Origin: Saprospiraceae bacterium
GTDB taxonomy: Bacteria; Bacteroidota; Bacteroidia; Chitinophagales; Saprospiraceae
Assembly: GCA_019694295.1 (NCBI GenBank)
Contig: JAIBCG010000015.1
Location: 1 to 51,604 of the forward strand
Direction: 5' to 3'
DNA length: 51,604 bases
Positions 18,383-27,027 of this stretch are shown in pieces (within the stretch, counting starts at the first letter, position 1; the number at the start of each line of letters is the position of its first letter). Position numbers and translations under genes: made by a program. The notes below the pieces were generated by a model, which saw nothing but the letters and a program-made list of their open reading frames with translations, searched no databases and was not told the DNA's origin.

Positions 18383-18931
18383 ATGTCAGCAGCATTTCCC
18401 GGTGTCAACAACAGTCTTCTACTCGTCATTGACGTACAAGACCGCCTTATGCCCGTCATCCATGATGGAGACAAAACCATAGCCAACATCCAAAAACTCA
18501 TAGACGGTGCTGCCATTCTCGGGCTCGACACCATGATTACAGAGCAATATCCGAAAGGGTTAGGCAATACCATAGCGGAATTAAGGTTTGACGAAAAGAC
18601 ACCTGTTCTCCAAAAAAACACTTTCAGCTGCATGCTCGAACAATCAGTCATTACCCAACTTTCAATTTACAAAAAAGAGCATTTGATACTATGCGGTGTA
18701 GAAAGTCACATCTGTGTGCTAAAGACCGCAATTGATGCTGTCAGTCATGGGTTCACTGTACATGTAGTGGCTGATGCCGTATCATCGCGTTCGCCGGAGA
18801 GCAAGCAGTTGGCCTTTGATAGAATGCGCCAGTCGGGTGTGTTTATCGTTTCACTTGAGATGATACTGTTCATGCTGTTGGACTATGCAGGCACCGAAGA
18901 ATTCAAAGCAATAAGTAAACTTATCAAATAA
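18383..18931 (+). CDS. isochorismatase-fold cysteine hydrolase (ISOC1/2-like)
   Basis: The 182-residue protein has the cysteine hydrolase triad: D17 in LLLVIDVQDRL, K78 in VLQKNTFSC and C111 in CGVESHICVLKT. TEQYPKGLGNT matches the eukaryotic ISOC1/ISOC2 branch and many bacterial hydrolases of unknown substrate rather than siderophore isochorismatase. The ATG at 18383 is chosen; an in-frame TTG lies two codons earlier. The gene sits 33 nt after the 2-hydroxyacyl-CoA lyase and 6 nt before the acyl-CoA synthetase, so it is almost certainly in the same operon. A role on a small thioester, amide or formyl product is a guess. Confidence 0.87.
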   Translation: MSAAFPGVNNSLLLVIDVQDRLMPVIHDGDKTIANIQKLIDGAAILGLDTMITEQYPKGLGNTIAELRFDEKTPVLQKNTFSCMLEQSVITQLSIYKKEHLILCGVESHICVLKTAIDAVSHGFTVHVVADAVSSRSPESKQLAFDRMRQSGVFIVSLEMILFMLLDYAGTEEFKAISKLIK

Positions 18932-18937
18932 TCTGAC

Positions 18938-20725
18938 ATGGAAATCAAAAGACTGTTTGACTACCTCACATTACATACCGACAAGCGCCCGGAGACCGAA
19001 TTCGTTTCTGGCAAAGAAATAAAAGCAAACGGCACAAAAGAATGGCGGCACTATACTTTCAGGGAAGTTAAGGATATTTCAGACAAAATAAGCCAACTTC
19101 TCATCAATCTTGGTCTGAAGAAAGAAGATAAAATAGCCATCATCAGTGCCAACCGGCCGGAGTGGAATTTTGCAGACCTGGGCTCACAACAGATAGGCAT
19201 CATCAATGTACCTATGTATCCGACCATTTCTGAAGCTGATTACGAATTCATTTTCAAGGATGCAAATGTACAATATGCCTTTGTTGGTGATGAAAGTATT
19301 TATAAAAAAGTAGAGCCACTGCTAGGGCGTGTTGGGTCACTTAAAGGAATTTTTACCTTTGACAGAATAGCCGGAGCTGACTATTTGCCTGAAGTACTTG
19401 ACAGGATTGATCACATTGACCAAGACGAAATTGAAAACAGAAAAAGATTAGTTGATGCAGATGAGGTGGTAACTTACATTTATACTTCCGGCACTACAGG
19501 CAATCCAAAAGGTGTCATGCTTACTCATAACAATATAGTAAGCAACCTGACAAGTGTGGCTAGAATGCTACCGTTCAAAGAAGGAAAATCGTTGAGTTTT
19601 CTACCATTGTGCCATAGTTTTGAGCGGACAGTGTTTTATGCTTACTTGATGATGAATATTCATATCTATTATGCCGAAAATCTGGAAACCATAGGTGACA
19701 ATCTGAAAGAAGTACAGCCATTTTGTTTTTCTACTGTACCCCGATTGCTCGAAAAAGTTTATGAAAAAATTATAGCAAAGGGTCACGAACTTAACGACAT
19801 TAAGAAAGCCATCTTTTTTTGGAGCGTAAGGGTTGGCTCACAATACGAACTGGGTGTAGATAAAGGCCGGTGGTACAATCTCAAACTGTCCATAGCCAGA
19901 AAACTGGTATTTTCGAAATGGCTTGAAGCACTTGGCAACCACGTAGAATTTATAGTCACCGGAGCGGCAGCAATGCAACCAAGACTTATAACGATATTCT
20001 GTGCTGCCGGCATCCATATCATCGAAGGCTATGGCCTCACTGAGACATCACCTGTCATTACCATCAATCGTTTTCCTGAACAGGAACGCTGTCTCGGAAC
20101 AGTAGGATTGCCTATTTCGGGTGTAGAGGTCAGGCTCGGAGAAGATGGAGAAATCATAGCACGTGGCCCCAATATCATGAAAGGCTACTACAACCGCCCT
20201 GATTTAACGGTCGAAGTAATCGATAAGGATGGCTGGTTTTATACCGGCGACATCGGTGTATGGGTAGAACATTTCGGCAGAAAATTCCTGAAAATAACCG
20301 ACCGGAAGAAAGAACTGTTCAAGACCGCAGGCGGAAAATATATTGCCCCACAAGCCGTTGAAAATAAGATGAAGGAAAGCCGGTTCATAGAGCAGATAAT
20401 GGTAGTAGGTGGTGATGACAAGAAATACATTGCAGCACTAATCGTGCCTTCATTTGTCCAGTTGCGTGCTTGGGCTGAAGAAAACGAAATTGCCCTTACC
20501 ACCATTGAGGAATTGGTCAAAAACCAGTTCGTTAACGAGTTATTAAACAAAGAAGTAACAAGACTCAACCATTCATTTGGCAAATGGGAACAGATAAAAA
20601 AAATAAAACTACTGCCCGATGAATGGACCATCGACTCCGGATTTCTGACACCTACACTTAAGCTCAAACGACGTGTACTTGCTGATGTTTTTAAAAATGA
20701 TATCGACGCGCTGTTCAAGGAATAA
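18938..20725 (+). CDS. long-chain fatty acid-CoA ligase (AMP-forming)
   Basis: This 595-residue enzyme of the ANL superfamily converts a long-chain fatty acid, ATP and CoA to acyl-CoA. The ATP loop is TSGTTGNPKG (183-192). Other family blocks are GYGLTETSPVITINRFPE, GWFYTGDIGVW and the KITDRKKELFKTAGGKYIAP hinge, the last being typical of the long form found from bacteria to eukaryotes (ACSL/FAA type). It is the third gene of the unit starting with the HACL2-like lyase and would supply CoA esters, perhaps 2-hydroxy acids, to it. A second, shorter FadD lies at 49870-51531. Confidence 0.93.
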   Translation: MEIKRLFDYLTLHTDKRPETEFVSGKEIKANGTKEWRHYTFREVKDISDKISQLLINLGLKKEDKIAIISANRPEWNFADLGSQQIGIINVPMYPTISEADYEFIFKDANVQYAFVGDESIYKKVEPLLGRVGSLKGIFTFDRIAGADYLPEVLDRIDHIDQDEIENRKRLVDADEVVTYIYTSGTTGNPKGVMLTHNNIVSNLTSVARMLPFKEGKSLSFLPLCHSFERTVFYAYLMMNIHIYYAENLETIGDNLKEVQPFCFSTVPRLLEKVYEKIIAKGHELNDIKKAIFFWSVRVGSQYELGVDKGRWYNLKLSIARKLVFSKWLEALGNHVEFIVTGAAAMQPRLITIFCAAGIHIIEGYGLTETSPVITINRFPEQERCLGTVGLPISGVEVRLGEDGEIIARGPNIMKGYYNRPDLTVEVIDKDGWFYTGDIGVWVEHFGRKFLKITDRKKELFKTAGGKYIAPQAVENKMKESRFIEQIMVVGGDDKKYIAALIVPSFVQLRAWAEENEIALTTIEELVKNQFVNELLNKEVTRLNHSFGKWEQIKKIKLLPDEWTIDSGFLTPTLKLKRRVLADVFKNDIDALFKE

Positions 20726-20757
20726 ACCCATATAACACAGGAATTAAAATCCGCCCT

Positions 20758-21246
20758 TCATGCCGGTTGGGCTAGTGGAGCTTCGCTCGGCTGATATTCC
20801 ATGTAATACATATCGTAGCCCTCTGCCCAATAATCGGTTTCAATTTGCTTGAGTACAAAACCATTTTTTTTGTAAAATTCGTATGCCATCTGTGACGTCC
20901 TGACGCTGATTTTTCTGACAGAGCTAATGCCCGAAAGTATATCAATACGGTGTTTGAGCAGGCGAGTGCCCAAAGATTTGCCCTGATAATCGGGATGTAA
21001 CACATCCCAACTGATGACACCGACTGTTATTTGGTCTTTAAAATTAATGCCACCACAGCCTGCTACCTTTCCTTCGCATTCAATGATGTAGTAAAGCTCA
21101 ATCAAGGTATCAAGATAGTTGCTGAAATCCGCTTCTTCTTTTGGGGCAAAATATGCCGGAATGTTCATACGGAGTAAGCCAAGGACTGTATTTTTGTCAT
21201 TTTCAGTATATTCTCTTATGTGTATGTCAGATGAATGATAGGTCAT
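20758..21246 (-). CDS. GNAT family N-acetyltransferase
   Basis: The 162-residue protein has the GNAT core. Motif D is VAGCGGINF. Motif A is VISWDVLHPDYQGKSLGTRL with the acetyl-CoA pyrophosphate loop QGKSLG. The B-region is AYEFYKKNGFVLKQ. Substrate unknown. It converges with the plus-strand acyl-CoA synthetase. A possible -7 box TACTTTTG (21267-21260) lies 14 nt upstream of the ATG. Confidence 0.85.
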   Translation of the reverse strand: MTYHSSDIHIREYTENDKNTVLGLLRMNIPAYFAPKEEADFSNYLDTLIELYYIIECEGKVAGCGGINFKDQITVGVISWDVLHPDYQGKSLGTRLLKHRIDILSGISSVRKISVRTSQMAYEFYKKNGFVLKQIETDYWAEGYDMYYMEYQPSEAPLAQPA

Positions 21247-21281
21247 TTTATTAACTAATCAAAAGTAAAATACTTCATTTA

Positions 21282-21346
21282 CAAGCAGAAGGCCTCACAG
21301 ACGACACCGAGAGCAGCCCGGACTTGCCTAAAAGACCTCCTGCTTG
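21282..21346 (-). other. Long GC-rich hairpin between the GNAT and ubiA-family genes
   Basis: Arms 21282-21294 and 21334-21346 form 13 continuous base pairs in minus-strand RNA, with two G-U wobbles. In plus-strand RNA the same positions are A-C mismatches, so the structure is favoured on the minus strand, the direction of both flanking genes. The 39-nt loop is also GC-rich. No U-run follows, so it is not a standard terminator. It could be a 3'-UTR element of the prenyltransferase mRNA, a leader element of the GNAT gene or a small RNA. Confidence 0.4.
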
Positions 21347-21378
21347 CAAATATTAGTAGCTGTCAGGCAAAATAGCCG

Positions 21379-22407
21379 CTATAGAAGTTTCAATATGGTC
21401 TGTATGATCAATCCAAGTACAAAAATGATTCCAAACCTTTGGTTTTGGACAAAAGCAATGGATACGAAATACAGTGGCCACGACCTCCATCCGGCAGGTG
21501 CTTCTGTTGGTCGAGGTTTGCTGAATGTTTTTATAAGGTTCCACACGGGTATTTTTGCCCTTAATTTGGGTACGCCGAGGAAGGTAATCCAGACGATGAG
21601 CATAATCGGGTGGAAAAATCCTGTGAATACCAGATAAGTCGTGATCAGGTATTGGAGCAATACTGCGGCTATCATTACATATCTCGAATTGCGCTCACCC
21701 AATATTACAGGCAATGTGTGTATTCCTTTTGCTTTATCTTCTTCATATTTGTCAATGTGTTTACCAAAAATCACTCCTGTAACGCCCAATGCATAAGGCA
21801 GCCCTGCCAACATCACTTCATTGCTCCATACGCCACTCAGCATATAATATCCACCGCCGATCATCAGCGGGCCCCATACCAGAATGACGGCTACTTCACC
21901 GAGGCCAAGGTATTTTAGAGGCCATGTATAGAACAGCAAAAAGAACAGACCTGCCACAAACAAGCCTATACCGAGCCATACGTCCGGCACCTGGCTGATG
22001 AGATAGATGCCGCCAAGTGCTGCCAACCCACCGGTGATGAATGCCTGAGTAAGTGCCTGCTTGCCGGTCATCAACCCGTGTGTCAATGGCTCTACTGCAT
22101 ACCTCGACCTGAAGTAGCCTTCTTCGTCCACCTTGCGCTTCCAGTCCGACCAGTCGTTGAGTATATTATTGGTGGCATGTGCAAGCGTGATGCTTACAAG
22201 CAAAATCAAGGCCTTTACCAGATCAAACTGATGATGCCCAATGGCAAAAAGTATGGCGATAAATACCGACAAAACAGTCATGATAAGTACAGATGCACGT
22301 GTTGATATTAAAAAACGACTTACAAAACTGAGTTTGTCCCAAGCTTGCTTATCCATAGGTGGTATAACGCCTTTCAGTGCCAGTCTCCACATGGGTGTTT
22401 GTTCCAT
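21379..22407 (-). CDS. UbiA family prenyltransferase
   Basis: The 342-residue protein is polytopic with about eight to nine membrane segments. It carries both Asp-rich motifs of the UbiA superfamily: NDWSDWKRKVD (84-94) and the second DKYEEDKAKG after GKHI. Such enzymes attach isoprenoid chains to quinone, haem or other aromatic acceptors. It resembles MenA-like sequences (THGLMTGKQAL, DxxxD loops), but MenA itself cannot be assigned and no menaquinone genes are nearby. A -7 box TAACTTTG (22467-22460) lies about 55 nt upstream. It ends upstream of the GC-rich hairpin at 21282-21346. Confidence 0.88.
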   Translation of the reverse strand: MEQTPMWRLALKGVIPPMDKQAWDKLSFVSRFLISTRASVLIMTVLSVFIAILFAIGHHQFDLVKALILLVSITLAHATNNILNDWSDWKRKVDEEGYFRSRYAVEPLTHGLMTGKQALTQAFITGGLAALGGIYLISQVPDVWLGIGLFVAGLFFLLFYTWPLKYLGLGEVAVILVWGPLMIGGGYYMLSGVWSNEVMLAGLPYALGVTGVIFGKHIDKYEEDKAKGIHTLPVILGERNSRYVMIAAVLLQYLITTYLVFTGFFHPIMLIVWITFLGVPKLRAKIPVWNLIKTFSKPRPTEAPAGWRSWPLYFVSIAFVQNQRFGIIFVLGLIIQTILKLL

Positions 22408-22848
22408 TTTAGTTCTACTTTTTGAAATTTCAGAAAATATTGATAGTTAATTGATAGCCCAAAGTTAGCAAATTATTCTTTGAATTAGTGTATTTATTTC
22501 ACAAAACATCACACTATATTTTGCTATAAGTCTGAGCATTGAGTCATTCGGGTTAAAAGGAACGATTGCCAATGCAGGGCTTGGTAATACTGCCATTCTG
22601 GCAATGTACGATGCCATATTGCAACATTCAGACATGAATGAATAATCATAGCTATAGATGATAGTAATAATACCATCAACTAATATGTTTGAATATCTGC
22701 TCAGTATTTTTTCTGGTCCAGGTTATTTTTGTAAAATATTGGCGCAACTTACAGAAAAATGTCTTCGAATATCGGCTTGATATCAGCCAAACGACTGTTC
22801 ATTCATTATCATTCAAATTTCACCTGGCTTAAACTCATGCCTTCATTC
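22408..22848. other. 441-nt gap: ubiA-family promoter box and an unexplained open fragment
   Basis: Apart from the -7 box at 22460-22467 the region holds a short open stretch on the plus strand without a start codon. It ends at TAA 22643-22645 and includes GLKGTIANAGLGNTAILAMY. It reads like protein (regular, Gly/Ala-rich) but I cannot place it. It may be the tail of a decayed gene. From 22646 to 22848 nothing was seen. Confidence 0.3.
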
Positions 22849-23499
22849 TTACTGATGTTCTTGATCTTTTTGAAAAATGTGTGCCTGCCGTTTCTCCATT
22901 TCAACAGCTAACAATGCAGCATCACCGCCTTGTGTATGTAGGTGTTTAATAATGTTGGTGTAGCTTGCTTCATCTTTGTTTTGACTGAGTTTGAACACAT
23001 TTTCAAGCTTTTCAACCATTACCTCGAAACCGATTATGCCAGGTAGCATCTGCCTGGTGTAGTCTTCAGGCAGCTTTTCGTATAATGCGGATGAGTGAGG
23101 ATTATTGTTTTCGAAGCGCAAAGTAAGCTTACGCATAAAACTGACCATTTCATCATCCGTCATAAACCTTATATCACCTGATGCTTGTACACTCATGTAG
23201 TTCCAAGTAGATCCCGAAGCCTGGTCGGTGTACCAAGAGGAGCTAATGTAAGCTTGTGGCCCGACAAACACTATAAGTACCTTGGGGTTTTCTGCGAAAG
23301 CAAGATGGTGGTCGGTTTTTCGCATGATATGACCCTGAATGTACAATTTATCATCTCGCATCTCTAGCAATACGGGTACTTGTGTTACTACCTGTTGACC
23401 ATTGTTAAAGCTTCCTGTCATGATGACGAAAGGATGATTTTCCATGAACTCGCGTACAAGCTGCGGATTTTGCTCATTGAAATATGGTAATTTGTACAT
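22849..23499 (-). CDS. PaiB-like FMN-binding protein
   Basis: The 216-residue protein belongs to the FMN-binding negative transcriptional regulator family named after Bacillus PaiB. It has a split-barrel flavin domain with QVPVLLE, GHIMRKTDHH, VFVGPQAYISSSWY and the strongly conserved STWNYMSVQASG, then the C-terminal KLSQNK block. Despite the family name, no DNA-binding domain is apparent; these proteins may be flavin enzymes or sensors. It is a single gene with opposite-strand spacing on neither side, so context gives no substrate. Confidence 0.88.
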   Translation of the reverse strand: MYKLPYFNEQNPQLVREFMENHPFVIMTGSFNNGQQVVTQVPVLLEMRDDKLYIQGHIMRKTDHHLAFAENPKVLIVFVGPQAYISSSWYTDQASGSTWNYMSVQASGDIRFMTDDEMVSFMRKLTLRFENNNPHSSALYEKLPEDYTRQMLPGIIGFEVMVEKLENVFKLSQNKDEASYTNIIKHLHTQGGDAALLAVEMEKRQAHIFQKDQEHQ

Positions 23500-23608
23500 G
23501 GCTTTACTATATATAAATTTACATAAATTGAAATACGACTAATCTGTCCGACTTAAAAATTTAGATTCAGACGGCCATTAGGTATTTATCTATCAACTGA
23601 ATCGATCC

Positions 23609-24475
23609 TTATTTGCTGTGCTTGTCCGGATACAACATTCTAAAAGCATTAAACACAGCCGGGTGTGTGACCGTAGCATGGTTTTCTGCCGGAAGATAGT
23701 CGAAATAAACCTTTACATTTTTCGATTTGCCTTGCAATATTTTATCATACAGTAGGTTGGCATCAACTTCCATTACGTGGTTGTCCAGCCCGGGTGTTAA
23801 TCCTTCCTTACCTACGCCGATATAGATGTCAGTTGGTTGGGTGAAATCAGCTTTAAGCACATCGGCTTGAACTTTTAGCAGACTTCCATCATTCCACCAA
23901 AGGCTTGGGCTTACGATGATGTATCTGTTGAAAAGTGTCGGCTTTGTGAACAGAATTTCAGTAGCAACAAGACCAGCCAAAGACTGCCCAACGATGGTTC
24001 GGTCTGCTTTGGTACGAAACCTCGACTCGATATAAGGTTCCAGTTCTTTTTCGATGAATGAAATAAACTTAGCTGAACCACCACCGGCGGGAGCGTGTTT
24101 TTTGTCTATTTCGAAATTGCTGGGTGAAGTAAAATCCCTTCTTCTGTTAACATTGGCTATTCCAACTACAATGGAAGGCGGCACACGGTCTATCCATGGA
24201 AAATTATTATACTGAACGATGCCGGCAATATGCAGGAAATCTTCATCAATAGAGCCATCGAGCACATAGATGACCGGGTAGCGAGTAGTGTCATTTGGGT
24301 TATAGCCATCCGGCAAATAGATATTCAGTTTTCGGTTTTCTGCCAGTTCGTTGGAGTAGATTTCGTGAATTTCTCCAATCGTCAAAGGTTTGACTTGAGA
24401 GTTCATCGGTTTCTTTTGTGCTGCCAGCTGGAAACACAGGCATAATCCCATTAGCAAAATAAGATTTGATTTCAT
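23609..24475 (-). CDS. exported alpha/beta-hydrolase, esterase D / enterochelin-esterase fold
   Basis: The ATG at 24475 gives a clean signal peptide (MKSNLILLMGLCLCFQLAAQ); the frame extends 13 codons further but without reason. The mature protein has the putative-esterase fold: PVIYVLDGSIDEDFLH with the oxyanion region, the nucleophile elbow GQSLAG (S165), and a C-terminal His in AENHATV. Relatives hydrolyse siderophore esters (IroE/Fes type), S-formylglutathione or acyl esters. The substrate cannot be told here. It is monocistronic. The gap upstream (24476-24802) carries only the inverted repeat at 24755-24770. Confidence 0.88.
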   Translation of the reverse strand: MKSNLILLMGLCLCFQLAAQKKPMNSQVKPLTIGEIHEIYSNELAENRKLNIYLPDGYNPNDTTRYPVIYVLDGSIDEDFLHIAGIVQYNNFPWIDRVPPSIVVGIANVNRRRDFTSPSNFEIDKKHAPAGGGSAKFISFIEKELEPYIESRFRTKADRTIVGQSLAGLVATEILFTKPTLFNRYIIVSPSLWWNDGSLLKVQADVLKADFTQPTDIYIGVGKEGLTPGLDNHVMEVDANLLYDKILQGKSKNVKVYFDYLPAENHATVTHPAVFNAFRMLYPDKHSK

Positions 24476-24754
24476 ACGTGTTTGTTTATCAAAAAAAATT
24501 AATAAATATTTCATTCAAGAAGGTTGAGCAAATTTCGATAAAAATAATTGAATACAAATTCAAGTAGGTAAATAAAATTTTGATTCACGAGCAATTTGTA
24601 AAAGGAGTCTATTGATTCAATTCAAATACAGGCATTGCTTATTAGCTTAATCATAAAAAAACATCCAGCAGAAAAATCTTACTCCAGCCATAAAATACGA
24701 AAACGTACTTACTGAGCATTAAATTCGAAATTATAATTGGATTGCAAAATATTT

Positions 24755-24770
24755 AGACAGATATTTGTCT
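24755..24770. promoter_or_regulatory. 16-bp inverted repeat upstream of the adenylyl cyclase gene
   Basis: AGACAGAT and ATTTGTCT form a 16-bp palindrome with one mismatched pair, 33 nt before the ATG at 24803. It overlaps a near-match to a -7 box (GATATTTG). It could be an operator. The rest of the gap 24476-24802 shows nothing else. Confidence 0.3.
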
Positions 24771-24802
24771 GTGATGCTATTGCAAATTTAACCCCGAATC
24801 TC

Positions 24803-25975
24803 ATGGAAGTGAAACAATTAATAGACGAGAATATTTTAACAACTTCCAAAGACCAGCCCCAATCTATCATAATGGATACAGACCCTTCGAAAAAGAAAAT
24901 GGACGAGTACGAAAACTTAGGCAACGAGCTGGCGAGGATTCAGGATATTGCCTCCGTGATCAGCGAGCAAAACAAACGTTTCCAGGTGATATGCAGCTCA
25001 AAAAACGATGCTATTATTACTTCAGACGAGAGTAAAAAGATATTATTCTGGAACAAAGGTGCCGAACACATATTTGGGTATAGTGCAGAGGAAGCAATCG
25101 GCCAAGCTATGACAATCATTATACCACCCGACCTCCAACAAAGACATAATGAAGGTATGGAAAGGATGAACTTAAGATAGGCACCAAGGGCAATAGGCAC
25201 AGTACTCGAGCTTAGGGCCTTCCGAAAAAACGGACAGGAGTTTCCGATAGAACTTACGCTCGGTAGTTGGGACAATAACGGTAAGAGGTATTACAGTGGT
25301 ATCATACGTGATATTACAGAAAAGAAAAAAGCCGAAGAAATTATCCTTCGAGAAAAGAAAAGATCGGAAGAGCTCATTCTGAATATTTTTCCCAAAGAAA
25401 TAGCCGAAGAATTGAAAGAAAATGGAAGAACAGAAGCACGAAAACACGAAAATGTATCCATCATCTTTACTGATTTTAAAGATTTCACTTCGCTCACCTC
25501 TACAATGGCACCTACCATACTCATGGAGGAGCTCAACGAAATATTCGGATATTTTGATGATATTTTAGAAAAATACAAAATAGAAAAAATAAAGACCATC
25601 GGTGATGCCTACTTTGCAGTTTGCGGTCTGAGTGAAGGTGTTGAAAATCACGCCTTACAATGTGTGGAAGCTACAAAAGAGATGTTCGGGTATCTGGCAC
25701 TACGTAACAAAACAAGCCAAATCAAGTGGCGCATGCGAGCAGGCATACATTCGGGCCCGGTAGTAGCCGGTGTGGTAAGTAAGAAAAAATACGCCTACGA
25801 CCTTTTTGGTGATACAGTCAACACAGCTAGCAGGATGGAATCAAACGGAAAACCCGGAAAAATAAACATTTCGGAAGCAACTTTTCAACTAATCAAAGAG
25901 TGGATCAGTTGTACCCCACGAGGATCTATCAGAACCAAAGGAAAAGGCGGTATGAATATGTATTTTGTTGACTAA
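24803..25975 (+). pseudogene. PAS domain-class III adenylyl cyclase, cut by one in-frame TAG
   Basis: Reading continues in one frame from 24803 to 25975, broken only by TAG at 25178-25180 (codon 126 of 390). Before it lies a short coiled-coil-like N-terminus and a PAS core (DAIITSDESKKILFWNKGAE, FGYSAEEAIGQ). After it the PAS domain ends (GTVLELRAFRKNGQEFPIEL, GIIRDITEKKKAEE) and a complete cyclase domain follows. Metal Asps are in FTDFKDF and IGDAY. The ATP-selecting pair is Lys in IEKIKTIGD and Asp in YDLFGD, and the transition-state Asn/Arg are in TVNTASRM. Intact, it would be a soluble sensor making cAMP. The stop lies inside the PAS domain. The cyclase half could still be made from an internal start, but no strong ribosome site was identified. 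Confidence 0.8.
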
Positions 25976-26014
25976 GAATTCAACATGTTAAGCACTGTAA
26001 ATACGATTAAAATA

Positions 26015-26389
26015 TTAGGCTCTTGTCCTGTGGTGTCGCCATGCCAATATTAACACAATAAGAAATGGCAATGTAGATAAAACAATCTTAAAATTAAGGC
26101 TTAACAATCCAACTACAAACATAAATACGAGCAAAATGCCGGTTCCTGCCATGCCTATATAACTCAACACTTTACAGGGCTCTTTTTGAAACAAACTTAC
26201 CAACAACAATAATTGACCCACAAACGGCAATATTGTTAACGGATGGAATACCGAACCCGGTGAAGCAAATAACTTGGAAAGGAATTCGGCCTCCGCCTCG
26301 TACAAAAAAGAATGATTGCCACCGCCCCATTCGAGATAACCGAACAATGATGTGGTGATCAACAGCAGATTAAGGATTTTGGATTTCAT
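26015..26389 (-). CDS. small membrane protein of unknown function
   Basis: From the ATG at 26389 the protein is 124 residues with four predicted membrane segments (one near the N-terminus, then about FHPLTILPFVGQLLLLVSL, YIGMAGTGILLVFMFVVGLL and VLSTLPFLIVLILAW). The conserved-looking GYLEWGGGNHSFLYEAE segment lies between the first two. I recognise no family. The frame extends 17 codons further upstream, but MKSKILNLLLITTSLFGYLE is the natural membrane start. It is convergent with the cyclase pseudogene. Confidence 0.7.
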   Translation of the reverse strand: MKSKILNLLLITTSLFGYLEWGGGNHSFLYEAEAEFLSKLFASPGSVFHPLTILPFVGQLLLLVSLFQKEPCKVLSYIGMAGTGILLVFMFVVGLLSLNFKIVLSTLPFLIVLILAWRHHRTRA

Positions 26390-26456
26390 ACGATACTTAT
26401 TGTTCAATAAATGATTGGTTGAAAAATAAATTTTGTACAATAACAGGAATTCATTC

Positions 26457-26900
26457 TTACAGCGTATTTTCAGGTCTTAATAGCCATTGCCAGGCATCAC
26501 CGATATCATCATCTTGTACGATTCCCGAATATCGGAATCCGTTCTTTTCAAGAATTTTTGTAGAAGCGTTATGTTCGGGTGCGGTGTTGGCAGTAATAAT
26601 GATACCGGGTTGGTGCATTTTGGCAATCTTGATTAGTTCCTTACATGCAAATGATGCTATACCGCGACCTTCATATTCGCTGAATGTCCAATATGCGATC
26701 TCTACTCTACCGTCATTGGGTGGCCCGACAAAACTACACGAACCAACTATCTGCTCGTGATGCATGACAAAATACCCAACCCATGGCAGTATAAAACCGG
26801 TTTTTGGATAAAATTGGTTGTACATGCTTAGCAGTTGCCTGCAATATTCCGAATCGAACATAGGATCAGATTTGTCTTCATCGGGCGCTATTGGTTTCAA
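26457..26900 (-). CDS. GNAT family N-acetyltransferase, possibly with a damaged N-terminus
   Basis: The 147-residue GNAT domain shows PWVGYFVMHHEQIVGSCSFV, VEIAYWTFSEYEGRGIAS (acetyl-CoA loop EGRGIA) and ASTKILEKNGFRYSG, the RimJ/RimL-like layout. The only start for the full domain is TTG at 26900. In the same frame, an ATG at 26921 reads M-E-E-I-S, then TAA, then K-L-K-P-I. KLKPI is a normal GNAT opening, so the TAA at 26906-26904 may be a recent nonsense mutation. Expression from the TTG, or from the ATG at 26861, is possible. Confidence 0.75.
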   Translation of the reverse strand: MKPIAPDEDKSDPMFDSEYCRQLLSMYNQFYPKTGFILPWVGYFVMHHEQIVGSCSFVGPPNDGRVEIAYWTFSEYEGRGIASFACKELIKIAKMHQPGIIITANTAPEHNASTKILEKNGFRYSGIVQDDDIGDAWQWLLRPENTL

Positions 26901-27027
26901 TTTTTAAGAAATTTCTTCCATTGTTTTGTTAAAATGTTTAATAAAGCTCAGGATATCAAAACCCTTGCTGTTATTATAAATTTGCTCCCGGGCTGCCAAA
27001 CTGTTTATACAATGTCATCATTTCGGA

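Noticed and set aside
21282-21291. CAAGCAGAAG equals the first ten bases of a common sequencing adapter
   Set aside because: The match stops after ten bases and the sequence is part of a long hairpin, so contamination is unlikely.
21313-21325. Minus-strand AAGTCCGGGCTGC resembling the P4 core of RNase P RNA
   Set aside because: The spacer is only 132 nt, far too short for RNase P RNA, and no other conserved region is present.
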